In this document: in pieces, positions 51,676 to 63,032 of the stretch | Numbering within the stretch: position 1 is the first letter of the stretch | Layout: the number at the start of each line of letters is the position of its first letter | From: Dermacentor variabilis | Taxonomy: Eukaryota > Arthropoda > Arachnida > Ixodida > Ixodidae | Reading direction: 5' to 3' | DNA length: 64,000 bases | Assembly: GCF_050947875.1 (NCBI RefSeq) | Contig: NC_134568.1 | Location: 213,695,678 to 213,759,677 of the forward strand | The notes under the pieces: generated by a model | The model's input: only the letters and a program-made list of their open reading frames with translations | What the model was told of the DNA's origin: nothing | Databases searched by the model: none | Position numbers and translations under genes: made by a program

Positions 51676-51979
51676 TCATCATCTTGAATTTCCATCTCCC
51701 GCCTTCCCTGTGTTTTCCCCAAACAATTGAAGAGCACATGAAAGTGTATTCTGCAAATGTGGGTGCCTGGTTTACATCAATTGCCTGCTTCCTGTCTAAA
51801 TGGTGCAGCAAACCTTACTACAACCAGGTGAACCTTCCTGGCCAAAACACTGCAAAGCAGGCAATGTATGCACTACTTACCAAACTGTCAACAGACTGAA
51901 ATACAAAATGTCTTTCGTGTCATGACCCAAATGGTAGAACAGTGAAAGTCCACCTTACAGATGACATATTTGCTAAGCA

Positions 51980-53549
51980 TTTATTGGCTTGTCAGATTCA
52001 CAGGGGCATCTAGTAGCCGAAAAATCACTTTACATAAAATGAGTTTCCATTTACACCAAAACACTGATTAATGCAAGCAGCATGCCGAGTCCAATGTTTG
52101 TAACAAAAAATTGTGCCGATCCACTACACTGAGCTCACCACAATTTCCCCGCAAATGCTCATTAACACCTTGGGATGGCATAACATTTGCAGTAAGCTAC
52201 AAACATCTGCCCATGGGATAGGGCTGACTACTGACCGCAGTGCACAACACTACAGTCATGCAGATGTCACGTGACCACACAATTTAAACAGATGTTTCAA
52301 GCAAGGGTAGTTGCCACACAACCGAAGGCCTTGCAAAACACTTAGTAAAGCAGCAATGGGGTTATGTATTGCTGCACTTCCAGACTGGGCTGTGTGCAAA
52401 GCAGTTAGGGAAAAGTAAGAATGAGCAGTTCTTTATTACAGCGCCCAGAGTAGCATTGTTAGACAAAATGAAAAGCCCAGTGGTTGTACTGGGGAATGTG
52501 CACAATGCAGTTAACCATTTTTTATCAATGACTTAAATATATCTACACAACAAGCCCTTGGCAATGCAAGCATTCAAACATGGCACAATCTGTGTGCAGA
52601 AAGTTGCAGGTTTCACCTTTAGCAGTGGGACAAGAGCAGTATTAATGTGTGGCTACACTAAAGTTACAGGAGCACACTTAAGGAAAGTTCGGACAATGGC
52701 CTCTACAGGGAATTGCAGGTCTAGAGGAAAAGAAAAGCAAAGAAAGCAAAAGAGCAAAAGGTACTATCTTGGAATGTCAAGGAAGCAAACCTAGAATTGC
52801 ATGCTGATAGTTAAACTCAAAATAAAGCTGTTACACAGCCATAACAGCAGATAAAGAAACAAACTTCTTAAATTTTGGGGCACAACGAAGACCTGCTTGA
52901 AATCTCGGAACAGCAAGGACAACAAAGGACAACTCATTACAGAGACCAGACAGCCTAGCCTACCATTATGCTACAGCAGGACAAACAAGATTCGTTTCAA
53001 GAGCATGTGACAGAAGGACAAAGAACCAAAGCACATTTCAAACAAAACTAATGGTGACCATCACGTGCGAAGAACCGCATAAAATACAAGGTATCACAAT
53101 CGACCACAGGGTAACACAAGAAAAAAAGACCTCTTTTGTGCTTGAATCTCAAAGTAGTGAGCTACTTGACCAGTAAAAATAAAAGAATAATGAGAATGCC
53201 AGTGTCGCACTGTACCATGTTGCTCTTGATGTGACTAGCTTAAATCTTGCCACAGTTTGACATTACACATTCCTCTGCAAGCTCACATAATCCATACAAA
53301 TTTCCCTGGAGTTGAAGGAAGAGGCTGATGGAAAAGCAACTGATCTGAGGTTTGATGAAGACTGCTCCTGCTCATGCTAAGTAAACAAACTAACAGCATA
53401 GAACAGCTACTGGCCAATAAAACAGAAGTGAAATAAACACATCCACAGGAAGAAACTCCAACACCAAGCTATTTAAGTACATTTCCTTTTAACATCAGAG
53501 TGGAAAAAAAAAGGAGCAGTTAGCCTCACAAGGCCTTAAGATGGGCACT
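51980..53549 (-). other. Presumed AP-2 alpha 3' UTR, candidate poly(A) signals at 52432 and 51980
   Basis: On the - strand an AATAAA occurs at 52437-52432 (about 1.1 kb past the stop) and another at 51985-51980. No other coding frame or repeat is recognised here, and no A-tract marks a retrocopy end immediately after the stop codon. Confidence 0.4.
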
Positions 53550-56378
53550 TTAAAAGTGCTCCTGCAGAAGGTCAACTAGGATCTTGGACACTCCGTCCTT
53601 GCTGCTTCGAATGGTAAGCCGATACATCTGTGCTTGCCGGTTGGGTTCAAGTCGCAGCAAGGAACCAATTTGAAGAGCACGAGTGTGGATGATTCCGGCA
53701 CAGACAAAGTTGTCTGGGTTAGGATCAATGCCATCCAGGAGCTGCATGCCAAAGCCGGAGAGCTTGCTGCGGATGCCCTCATTCTCCATGGGAAAGCGTG
53801 CTTTGAATATCTTCTGTTCCTCTTGACCAGGGCTACTCAGATTCTTCCAGCGGGAAAAGAATGACTCAGAGTTCATAATTGTTGGCTCCAAAAACTTGTT
53901 AAGAAACACTGGCAGCTGCAGAGTAAACTTCTGCTGCACACCACAATAGACGAACTGCACAACCAGTCCTGGAGCTTCTGCAAAGTCCTGAACGCACTCC
54001 ACGTTGACCATCTGCTCGACTTGTGCTCCTGCTTCAATGGCTGGTTCCACAGGCTTCAACTGGATGCTTAGTGCCATGTTGTCGATTGTCACGTTAGGCA
54101 GAAAACTCTGAAACTGGGATGCAGTCTTGTTACCATAGAAGAGTCCAACACGGCCAAGATTCTGCCGAAATTCAGCCTTGACACCAATCTGCAGAAGGTC
54201 ATTTTCAAATAAAATGCCATTATGCTTGCACACAAATTTTTTGAGACCCTCTTCACTAGAAACCACCACAGCTGTGCTGCCCTGTGATCCTGAAGACTGG
54301 TCTTCAAACACGTCTACTAAGCAAGCTGTCGTGCCATTTGTGGATGCTGGTGGGGCAGGTGGAGCAGTCTGGTCGAGAGAAAGGCCAAGCAGGTCCATAG
54401 TCGCAGGGGCTGTTGTTCCATTTGCAGGAGCGGCGCCATCTACCAACAATGGCGCTGCACGAAGGTTTTCCTTATTGCTGGCATTAATACCTTCAGACAT
54501 GCCTGGTTTCTTGCGCTTGAGGATCGCCAGGATTGAAGACTCCCTTTCAGGAAATGGGGGCATTTCTTCTAAAACTGTTGCCAGCACATCAGGTGAAGCA
54601 ATCTGGCTCAGGCTCAAGTATTCAACCGCACGCTGCTGCAACTCCGAGTCAGCACAGCGAATGTTGTTGTTGCTACCAAGGATATTCTGGATTTCAGTTT
54701 TAATCTCTGGAAAAAGATTGATGAACTTCACATATGTGGTCAGCAAGAGTGCTCTGGTACTGGCAGAACAAAGATGATACTTGGAGTGCAGTAGCTGAAA
54801 CTGGATCAGTGGACTGGAACGCTGATCACCAGCAATCAAGTTGCCAAACTCTCCAAGGATATAACCAGCTACCTTGACCATGTTTTCATGGCAGGCAGGT
54901 GCTTGAAGTGCCTCAAAGACAGTCTTTGCGGCATAACCTTGCACATCCTCTCTGTTGATAACTATTTGGATGACACGGTACCAGACCTCCTCACTGACGT
55001 AGTCACCTGCAATGCGGATGAGGTTAAGGATGACATCCACATACCATGTGTAGTCCGAGGCATACTTTTCTGCCAAAATGGCGACCTTGAGGACCATCTC
55101 CTCACGGATGGAGTAGTCTGCTGTTTCCAGATATGCCAGCATCTCTGCCACAATCTCTTCAGCGTTGGACTTGTCGCACATGGCATAGAGCAGGTCAACG
55201 GCTCGCTGACGAACGCTAACATCGCGCTCCGTCTTGAGCGCGTTCACGACCGTCTCCTGGTGCTTCTTCACGGCCTCGTGGGAGAACTCCGAAGTGGCCA
55301 ACAGGCAGAGACTCTCCAGGGCCAGATACCTCAGATTAGTCTCACGATGCTGTAAAAATTGCCCTAGCTGATTGCAGGCTCGCACGAGCAGGTTCGGCTC
55401 AATGACGGCGCCCAGTCGGTCCATGTGGATAATGAGCGATATCGCCTCAAAGAGCACCGCATTCTTCGCATTGGAATGCTGCACTTTCTTAGACTTGGGC
55501 GGCTCCTGAGCCTTGTTCAGGATGGTTTCAAGACACTCGTTCAGGCGACCTCGGACACCTGGGTCATCTGGGGGCGGGTAGTTCTGCAGCAGGCGCAGAA
55601 GCTTCATGCTCAGCCAGGGAGCCGGCACGAAGTAGTAAGTGTAGTCTTGCAGGTCCGTGTACGATGCGGTCACGATGCGGCTTAGCCGAGACACCGCCAA
55701 GGACACGCAACCCCTGTACTCGTCCGGGTTCTTCTTGACCAGTGCGTCAATGAGGCTCACAGCAGCCGTAACGACGCCCATGTGCTGGTCGTTGAGTAAG
55801 TGTATGATGCGCGATGTCCATTCACCGCTGGGCGTAATGTCCGGCAGGGTACGCAACAACCGCAGCAAACACAGTGCGGCGCTTTGCTTCACCACGTCAA
55901 TGGTGTCGCCGGATACCAGGAGCTTGGGGATCTCGCCGCCAAAGGTCTCGGCCATCTCACGGCTTCCAATATTGGCGATGCACTGCAACGCAAGGTTCAC
56001 GTGGATGGGGTTGCGGGCGCACAGGTCGTTCTTGATGCTTTGAATAATGAGTCGCATTAACTCGCTGTTCTCGTTCAACAGTACAGAGATAAACAGGTAG
56101 CCTATTTGCTTCTCGGAGTATTTGTTCGAGCTGAGCAGGTTTACCGCCTCCATGTGGCCGAAGTCAATGTCGTGGCCCAGAAGGAAAATGAACAGGAGCT
56201 TACACACGTATTTCTTCTTCTGGTAGCCATCAAGTGTCTTGTCCCCTTTAAACTTGGAACGAATGTTTGCAAGCTCCTTGTTGATGCGCTTGATCTCCGC
56301 CTCCTTGCTCTTGCAGTTTCGGATATCCGATATGAACACCGCCAGGCCGCGGATGCCGTCCCCTCGCACTGCAGGCAT
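53550..56378 (-). CDS. AP2A1: AP-2 complex subunit alpha (alpha-adaptin), intronless
   Basis: A 942-aa large subunit of the AP-2 adaptor, which links clathrin to PtdIns(4,5)P2-rich plasma membrane and cargo during endocytosis. The ATG at 56376-56378 begins [20 protein letters not shown], identical in layout to animal alpha-adaptins; the frame is open four codons further but without an ATG. The helical trunk spans about residues 1-620 and includes the lysine cluster KKKYVCK near residue 55 (the phosphoinositide contact in mammalian alpha), [30 protein letters not shown] and [13 protein letters not shown] hinge of about 70 residues carries [10 protein letters not shown], a clathrin/accessory-type motif. 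The C-terminal appendage ([19 protein letters not shown] to [14 protein letters not shown]) is complete. A four-residue extension ([12 protein letters not shown]) sits where vertebrates have a shorter turn. There is no intron, stop or frameshift anywhere, although mammalian alpha-adaptin genes have many introns. Confidence 0.97.
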   Translation of the reverse strand: MPAVRGDGIRGLAVFISDIRNCKSKEAEIKRINKELANIRSKFKGDKTLDGYQKKKYVCKLLFIFLLGHDIDFGHMEAVNLLSSNKYSEKQIGYLFISVLLNENSELMRLIIQSIKNDLCARNPIHVNLALQCIANIGSREMAETFGGEIPKLLVSGDTIDVVKQSAALCLLRLLRTLPDITPSGEWTSRIIHLLNDQHMGVVTAAVSLIDALVKKNPDEYRGCVSLAVSRLSRIVTASYTDLQDYTYYFVPAPWLSMKLLRLLQNYPPPDDPGVRGRLNECLETILNKAQEPPKSKKVQHSNAKNAVLFEAISLIIHMDRLGAVIEPNLLVRACNQLGQFLQHRETNLRYLALESLCLLATSEFSHEAVKKHQETVVNALKTERDVSVRQRAVDLLYAMCDKSNAEEIVAEMLAYLETADYSIREEMVLKVAILAEKYASDYTWYVDVILNLIRIAGDYVSEEVWYRVIQIVINREDVQGYAAKTVFEALQAPACHENMVKVAGYILGEFGNLIAGDQRSSPLIQFQLLHSKYHLCSASTRALLLTTYVKFINLFPEIKTEIQNILGSNNNIRCADSELQQRAVEYLSLSQIASPDVLATVLEEMPPFPERESSILAILKRKKPGMSEGINASNKENLRAAPLLVDGAAPANGTTAPATMDLLGLSLDQTAPPAPPASTNGTTACLVDVFEDQSSGSQGSTAVVVSSEEGLKKFVCKHNGILFENDLLQIGVKAEFRQNLGRVGLFYGNKTASQFQSFLPNVTIDNMALSIQLKPVEPAIEAGAQVEQMVNVECVQDFAEAPGLVVQFVYCGVQQKFTLQLPVFLNKFLEPTIMNSESFFSRWKNLSSPGQEEQKIFKARFPMENEGIRSKLSGFGMQLLDGIDPNPDNFVCAGIIHTRALQIGSLLRLEPNRQAQMYRLTIRSSKDGVSKILVDLLQEHF

Positions 56379-57096
56379 CTTTGCGTTCAACGAATCGGTC
56401 GACTTGTCGTTCTCTCACGTTGCTCGCTCGCTCGCACACGCGCGCGCCTTCTCGAAGTGCTCAAAACGGCGCAATTGTCGGAGAAAACGTACTATGTGCG
56501 AAGGTAACGTAAGAAACCCTTGCGACGGGCTCCGCGGAACAGCCCCTCGGGAACGCTGCGGCGCTCAGGGTTGTCTGTACTGACCGGCGATTCCGTGGCA
56601 CCGTGGGTGTTTATATGGTTTATTTTGCGTGGACCAGCCTGGACAGTGTCCTGCAGAAAGCAGTCGTCACAAAGTGATTCAAAAATTATTGAAGTATATT
56701 TTTTTCTATTCCTTGGAACAGATCAATTTTGTATGCCTTTGCGTGTCTCACGAATTCCAACTTTCTTTCTGGCCTTTACGTGTTCGAAATTTAAACAAAA
56801 CATGACATTCGTGCCTCAGTTTACCTATTTCCAACAATAGTTATAAACACATAAAATTTTACTTAAATATAATTACAAATGTCAATCAGTGCAAATCATT
56901 TTATATATATATATATACACACCCGGTGACGCCCGTTGCACTGCGAATAGGAAACTACGGCTTCAGTGATGCAGTGGCCGAATCGACTTATTCGGTAAAC
57001 GAAACGGTATCTGCCCTACACAAGTTACATTGCGTGTGGAATGTTATCTCCGATTTCTTTTGCTGTGATTAATTATCAGGACTGTACCATAAGTCC
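56379..57096. promoter_or_regulatory. Head-to-head promoter region between AP-2 alpha and ZNF341
   Basis: The AP-2 alpha ATG (- strand, 56378) and the ZNF341-like ATG (+ strand, 57097) are 718 bp apart. The AP-2 side (56390-56600) is CpG-rich, with a CGCTCGCTCGC then ACACGCGCGCGC run; the ZNF341 side is AT-richer and has a short (AT)n(AC)n tract at 56904-56923. No TATA box is placed convincingly. A shared bidirectional promoter is an inference from geometry. Confidence 0.55.
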
Positions 57097-57127
57097 ATGG
57101 CACAACTACTGATTGATGCGCTGACAG
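57097..57127 (+). CDS. ZNF341: ZNF341-like gene, first coding exon
   Basis: ATG at 57097 encodes MAQLLIDALTG up to a split Gly codon before the donor GTAACG at 57128 (phase 1). Vertebrate ZNF341, a C2H2 zinc-finger transcription factor, starts [11 protein letters not shown]. The match of length, Met-Ala-Gln start, helical pattern and phase with the next exon is the evidence. Too short to be proof alone. Confidence 0.65.
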
Positions 57128-58968
57128 GTAACGTCACTACTTCACCGAATATCCTTTTTGTAACTTGCACTAAACTGTGGAAGGATGGGCGGTATGATAG
57201 TATATTAATATACTTGCACAGTGCCTAGCAGTGCTACTTGATTTGGATTGACGTTAAATGGATTTAATCCGTTCACCGATAGCATTGTTGTGGTACAGTG
57301 ATTCCTAATACACCATGTTTACTGGTGCATGCGGTCGTACACTTTCATGGCTCGCACGTTCGTTGTGTGCGAAGACCATCGCTATTGCATTTTATGTCCC
57401 ACCCGTTTTTGTGTCCTCGATTTTCATTGTGCATTTAGTAAGTTGTACGAGCATTTAATGGTTTTTTTTTTTTTGAAGGCTCATCGTCACTATATAAAGG
57501 CTAGGGTGTTTGTTCAGCGCGGCACTTGGTGCTGCGGACCCACTGGCACCAACGTTCAAAGATTGTGTTTACGTTAAATGTTGCCATGGAGTGCTTTCCT
57601 TTTTCTTTTCTTCGTAAATATGCATCTATGACGTAATTTGTAATTATTCATTAAATGCTCTTTTGTGCTATTTTGTGATATATTTGGTACGTATCTCCAT
57701 CTGCGTTTTGTTTGGGACCATGCTTGGGAGGGCTGAAACAGCATGTCGAGTACCGTTATCGTCAAGTCTTCAGAAGCGATCTGTTATTGATAATCACCGA
57801 TTGTAACACTTAAAACAAGTGGGAGAACCATGTCACCAACAAGCAAAGGGATGCACAAGACACGCGCTCTGCGTGCGCTCGGTCAACTTGCACTGTTACT
57901 ATTTTGTTGTTGGTTTTAAGTGGGCACAATCCAAGACATTTCGAAACGTCCAGGCAAGCATTGTACATTACTGGGCGAGCATGAGAATAAAACTCTAAAG
58001 TGTATTAAGGCAATGGAAAGTTTGTATAAGCGCTTCTTCAGAGCGGTTTTGTGATGGGTTGTGCTCTATATGTCGAGTCACACTTATTACAATGAAGAGA
58101 TCCAATCAATCAATGTAAGTTGATGAAAGCAAAACCTGTAAGCTGTGCTTCCTGAATATGTTGTGTACCTCGGTTTAGCTCATTGTTTTTACTTTTGAAA
58201 CATGTGATACAGAACAGTTAAAATAAAAAGTTACAAGTCCAGGACTTTTGGCACTTTTTAGTGGCACCTTCTAACATTTGTAGATTAATACTAGTAGACA
58301 GTGCAATCTTGCTAATGTTGCATTCGACTGATCGCTTTCTCGTGCTCTAGAGTGCTCTCGCGGTGCGCTTTACATTCGGCTGGTCGAAATCAAGCACTCG
58401 AAATACATTTGCTTGTTTCATTCAGAGCACTCATAGGCGTTCTTGCCTTCAAGCTAGGAGTGCGACCAAGATCTGACAGAATCTTGATGACGTGGCTACT
58501 CCAATAGCTCTGGTAGTAGCTCAGCATTCAGCTGGGGCAGGCTTTCTTTGGCTCCAATGATGAGAGGGCTCCACATTGCAGAAACCAAGCTGGAGCGCAG
58601 TAGGAACCAGTCACGTAGTACCATAAGTACGTATCACAAACTGGTGTGAGGCATAAAAAAATTGTCATTTAAATAGCACAAATTGACAGTATAGCACGTT
58701 TGAGGTCAAGTGCCTCTAAAGTAAACTGTGTTTTGCGAGCAAAGTGAGAATGTCTATGAGCACTGACTATATATACTGTACATAATCTGGTTGTCCTTAT
58801 GTTAGCAGAACTTGGTCCCTCATTTCGTAACAAAATAAGGCTCTTATGGTGCTGTTTAGATGAGCATGCATGACGAAGGGAACCTAAGTTCTACAAGCTT
58901 TTCCCTCAACCCCCATTCATCCGGTATAAGTGAGCATCATTCTGTACTTATAATACTGCACCTTACAG
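57128..58968 (+). other. ZNF341-like first intron (1.84 kb)
   Basis: AT-rich with no further exon recognised. A moderately GC-rich patch at 58330-58620 may be a repeat, but I cannot define its ends. Confidence 0.5.
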
Positions 58969-59049
58969 GAAATGTCCTGGATGCCCAAACAGTTTTAGCT
59001 GTACAGCAACTTCTTGAGACTAGCCAACCAGGAACTCAAAATGAGAGGG
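58969..59049 (+). CDS. ZNF341: ZNF341-like gene, second coding exon
   Basis: The acceptor ACTGCACCTTACAG opens an exon reading (G)NVLDAQTVLAVQQLLETSQ then PGTQNERG, with a GTAGGTAC donor at 59050 (phase 1). Joined to the first exon it gives MAQLLIDALTG-NVLDAQTVLAVQQLLE. The human protein as I recall it reads [25 protein letters not shown], so DxQTVLAVQxLL is shared at the same distance from the start. The zinc-finger exons, expected soon after (a DEDVFLCGKC-type first finger), are not found before the window ends, so the following intron is at least 4.9 kb. The frame is also open upstream to an ATG at 58860, which I regard as chance because the acceptor and phase fit better. Confidence 0.75.
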
Positions 59050-59696
59050 GTAGGTACAAGTGCTTTTTTTTTTCCTTGCAAGTTCTATTCCTGAAATGCT
59101 TTACAAGTTGCATGCAAGTTACTTGACAAGAATTGTTTGCATGTGGTAAAGGCTCAAAAAGTGTATCACTTAACAAGACTGTCATTTATTCATTGATTTG
59201 TGCTGTCAGTTCTTGCCACACATTGCTCTGGAGGGATATTAATTTGACAGTCTTGGCATCACTAATTGAAAAGGGGTCGTATTGGCCAATTAACAGCTAA
59301 AAGGCCAGTTTCCAGAATAGCAGCTTCACCACCTGCTACCAGCATAGAATTTGGTTCATAAATTACTAGAGCAATGGTGCAGCAGCTGTGCCGATTGCGC
59401 CAAGAGGGGTCGTTTACGCCATCCTGCTTTAAAACGGCATTTTTGCTGAATATTGCACCAATCCTGTGCCAAATCAGAAGAACGAAAGACCCCTCTTGTT
59501 GGTGTGACCTTCATAGTAAAACTGAAACCAAAATCTGAAGCAAGCTGTCATCTTAATCATCCTGGAATTCATCGGAGCAGCCGTAGTCACTTCATTTGCT
59601 GTCTTCATGCTTTTGTTGCATTTCTCTCTTGCAAATGTTCCAGTGTAATGCTGCTGTATGGTCTTTTTGTTTCTGTCGTTTGTGCTGCAGTTCAGT

Positions 59697-59752
59697 ATTT
59701 CTTGTACCAGTGGCTTACAGAGTTCACTCTGTAAGCCACTGGTACAAGAAAT
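59697..59752. repeat. Perfect 26-bp hairpin, 4-nt loop
   Basis: The left arm from ATTTCTTGTACCAGTGGC to TTACAGAG pairs without mismatch to CTCTGTAAGCCACTGG then TACAAGAAAT around TTCA. Flanking bases do not extend the stem well, so it is shorter than a typical microRNA precursor. Confidence 0.95.
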
Positions 59753-61989
59753 GACTCGAGGAGAATGTCGGACCGAAAAGAAGCCTCGTATAATGTGTGA
59801 TTGTACAGTATCATACTTGCTGTTGATGCCACTTAAAAATATATTGTAATACGTGTATTCAACTGCTGTTGTATAATTTGCTAATGAGTGGGAACCTTCT
59901 TCGCAACCCTGCACATTTGAAAGAGCATGTTTTGTGGTTGTAATTTAGTCAGCTTACATGTTCCATGGCACCACCATCCAGGAGAGATTGTGCACATTAA
60001 AAGAAATGTGTGGATGTCTTCCCTGTAACTTTAGTTGTGCACATTTTAGGACGTCGTCTTGCTGACATGCCCTAGTTCCAGGAACTTTTCTTTCCTTACT
60101 CACTTGAAGCACATCGAGTACGCAATGCCTGTTGTCTCAATTGTAGAAGCAGTTTTATAGGGTGATATACGGCACAATAATTAAACTGGTTTGGTAATGT
60201 TTAGCCTGAATACCTCATTGACACACACAAAGCCTGCTCCATTATATTTATTGACTTAATATATCTGGTATATAAATGTCTGTTGGACACTGCACCTAAA
60301 GTGCTTGTTGCTGTGCCAAATCAGATTTTTGCCTGTGCCAAAAGGTTAAATAGCTGTTCCACCACTGCTAAGAGAACTCTGGCATTTGTGTCTATGGAAG
60401 CTGTAAGCATTGTGGTTCAGTCGGCATGGAAATGATGGTCAGTACGTGGATTTACCTAAAGTTCATCCTTCTGGCTTCATAAGGCTTTGTGGCATTGCAA
60501 ACTGATCATCTTCGGCGCATTATTGCATTACAAATGCAGCAGTTTGTAGTATGGCATAGCGTCAGATAGAAAAAAAGGTTATTCAGTCAGTTGGTTGATC
60601 CAACAGAAATATGTTAGCATTAACTCTTTGCAAGCCTCAAGTAATTAACTAGATGCCTAAACAATGCCACAAGGCTACTTGGCAATGCCTAATAAATGTC
60701 ACTTCATGCCTTGTATATTGTGTTAATCGTGTATGTTCACTTTCATACATCTTGAGCTTGTCTTCTGACACTATAATTGTCGTAGGGCCTCCAATTTGGA
60801 AAAAAGGAATTACTGTCAGTTTGCTGCCAGAGCAAGTATCTGTCGAAATTATTAATTTATTTATTTGATACTTTAGGCCTCATTGAACGATGCAGAAGGG
60901 GAAAATAAAAATAAATACAAGATGTAAGAATTTCATACTGAAGCAACACAAGACAAACTATGACATCCAGTGTTAGTAACACAGCAACACATCAAGAATA
61001 AATGTCTAGTAATATCAGTACTAGGAATTCAAGTATTGTTCCATTCTGTTATTGTTCAAAAAAAGAAAGATTACTTACTTGTGCTGTATGGAGTAAGAGA
61101 ACAGGCATGGGGTGGCGCATCATGATTTGCATATTCAATGGTTTCATGCAGATGACAGTGCTTGTCACTTATTACTTTTTAGCAAAAAGGGTAACTTGAC
61201 TCATTGAACTTTATGCCACTCTTGTAATGTTAGAACACTAAGCTGTGACATAAAATCTGTTGACAAACCAGTGGGTCTGTGCCTGGAGAAATGGAGAAAA
61301 TGAAATGGATTACTTTATGCTGAATCGTCTCAGTTGATGTGAAGTTCTTTTTGCCTCTGCAGGCACATTGAAAAGATCGCCTAGATAACACTGACTGTAG
61401 CACACTGTAACTTGTTTATTCCGACTTCGCCTTTATCGTCATCTTGTCAACATCTTCCTCCTCATACAATGAGTTAGTACTAAATAAGTACTCTCTCCAC
61501 AACAAAGACATTTGTGCCTTCACCCATTCAAGTGCTTCAAAGTCCCACACTCGAACATTATTCGTCCATGTTGCTTCCGTCCACCACACCTTTCTCTCCC
61601 TTCCCTGAGGCTACCAGCAGCATAAGCTTCGGCGAGGGCAGCCTGCAGCAGCTGTCTGATGCAGCAGCAGAAATAGGGTCCCTCACCCGGCTATTGTGTT
61701 GGCCTTATAGGCTTGCTGCGACCTTGTCACAGTAGGACAAAAAGTCCTGTCTTCCTAAGGCACAATCACTGGCACGATACACCTTGCACCATGTTGCCTT
61801 TATCGAAGAACAGAACCAGCATGGCACTCCTTCACAGTACAAGGCTGCCCTTGTGGCAAAGCCTTCCATACAACAAATTCATGGAAGTGGCGGTTGTGAA
61901 AATTGTCCACAAGATTGCCTCACTAGCAGCTTTCTAGCATTGCTTTCTTCTTCCCTGATTGGCATGCTGTAGGCCTCCTTTGTTTCCTT

Positions 61990-62260
61990 GCAGAATAGAG
62001 TGTGCAGTGCAGTGGCAATGACAGGCCACGTGGATGATTCACTTGGCCTCTGGCATTATTGAAACCAACATGCAGCCTCTTATGGTCCCTTGCATAGTGG
62101 GGAGTGCAAATGGCGATGTTGGAGCCACGTGGATGACTCACTCAGTCTCCAGCATTGTTCAAACCAGCATGCACCCTCCTTGGGTCCCTCGCATAGTGGG
62201 GAGTGTAAGTGGTGATGTTGGGACCATGCAGATGGACTCACTTCGTCATTCGCACAGATA
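61990..62260 (+). repeat. 99-bp tandem repeat, about 2.7 units
   Basis: CCACGTGGATGAYTCACT at 62026 and 62125, and a diverged CCATGCAGATGGACTCACT at 62224, are spaced 98-99 bp; GCATAGTGGGGAGTG recurs at 62094 and 62193. Because 99 is a multiple of three, a frame stays open across it, but there is no other sign of coding. Confidence 0.85.
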
Positions 62261-62584
62261 AGCCTAAAAATTTCCAATGCATTGACATTTGTTTTCTTAT
62301 AGAGCACTGTGCGGGCATGCCCAGGGGTGAGGTCTAAATTTTATGTATTAGCTGGTGGTTTCTGTTCAGAAGGGAGTATTCTTTAATTCATGTTTTAGGA
62401 AACAGAGCTTCTAGAATGATGATGCACATGCATTATAAATGTGTTGATTCCAGTTGAAGTTGTTCGCTATAGACTCCAAGGTATTTGCACTCGGTTAATC
62501 TTGTAAATGATTCATATTTAAAATTACACAAAAACGATAGGCTGGTTCTGTAATTGATCATCTCATAAGTACTGTTTTGTTCTC

Positions 62585-62955
62585 ACTAGAAGCTTGAGAA
62601 CAAGTTAAGGACTATGCAAAGAGAGCGATGGAACAAAGAATTCTAAGCATAACGTTAAAAGACAGAAAGAGAGCGGTTTGGATCAGAGAGCAAACGGGTA
62701 TAGCCGATATTCTAATTGACATTGAGAGAAAAAAAATGGGGCTGGGCAGGTCATGTAATGCGTAGGTTAGATAACCGGTGGACCATTAGGGTTACAGAAT
62801 GGGTGCCAAGAGAAGGGAAGTGCAGTTGAGGATGGCAGAAGACTACGTGGGGCAATGAAATTAGGAAATTTGCGGGTGCTAGTTAGAATCGGCGCAGGAC
62901 ATGGGTAGTTGGAGATTGCAGGGAGAGTCCTTCATCCTGCAGTGGACATAACATA
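62585..62955 (+). mobile_element. RTE-type non-LTR 3' end
   Basis: The + strand reads ERAMEQRILSITLKDRKRAV (one frame-tolerant base change included), then WGWAGHVMRRLDNRW and VPREGK, a characteristic C-terminal end of RTE-clade reverse transcriptases (ITLRDR...WAGHIARR.D.RW). It ends FILQWT then a stop, directly followed by a trinucleotide-repeat tail as RTE elements often have. Strongly 5'-truncated. Confidence 0.7.
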
Positions 62956-62956
62956 G

Positions 62957-62958
62957 GC

Positions 62959-62990
<32 letters not shown>

Positions 62991-63032
62991 ATGGTGGTGG
63001 TGGTGGTGCTGGTGGTGGTGGTGGTGGTGGTG
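62957..63032. repeat. Compound microsatellite (GCT)n(GAT)n(GGT)n
   Basis: About eight CTG/GCT units, then four GAT units, then a long GGT run with one interruption (GCT). It sits exactly at the 3' end of the RTE-type fragment. Confidence 0.95.

Noticed and set aside
54178..54777. A 199-aa + strand frame, with others at 54888, 55657 and 56106
   Set aside because: These are shadows of the AP-2 alpha gene on the opposite strand, created by its codon use.
58860..59126. A single-exon 88-aa protein starting at ATG 58860
   Set aside because: The conserved part (NVLDAQTVLAVQQLL) is better explained as a ZNF341 exon after an acceptor at 58968, in phase with the exon at 57097.
61344..61385. A pyrimidine tract plus CAG that could open a terminal exon
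   Set aside because: All three frames stop within about 25 bases and none fits the ZNF341 sequence expected next.
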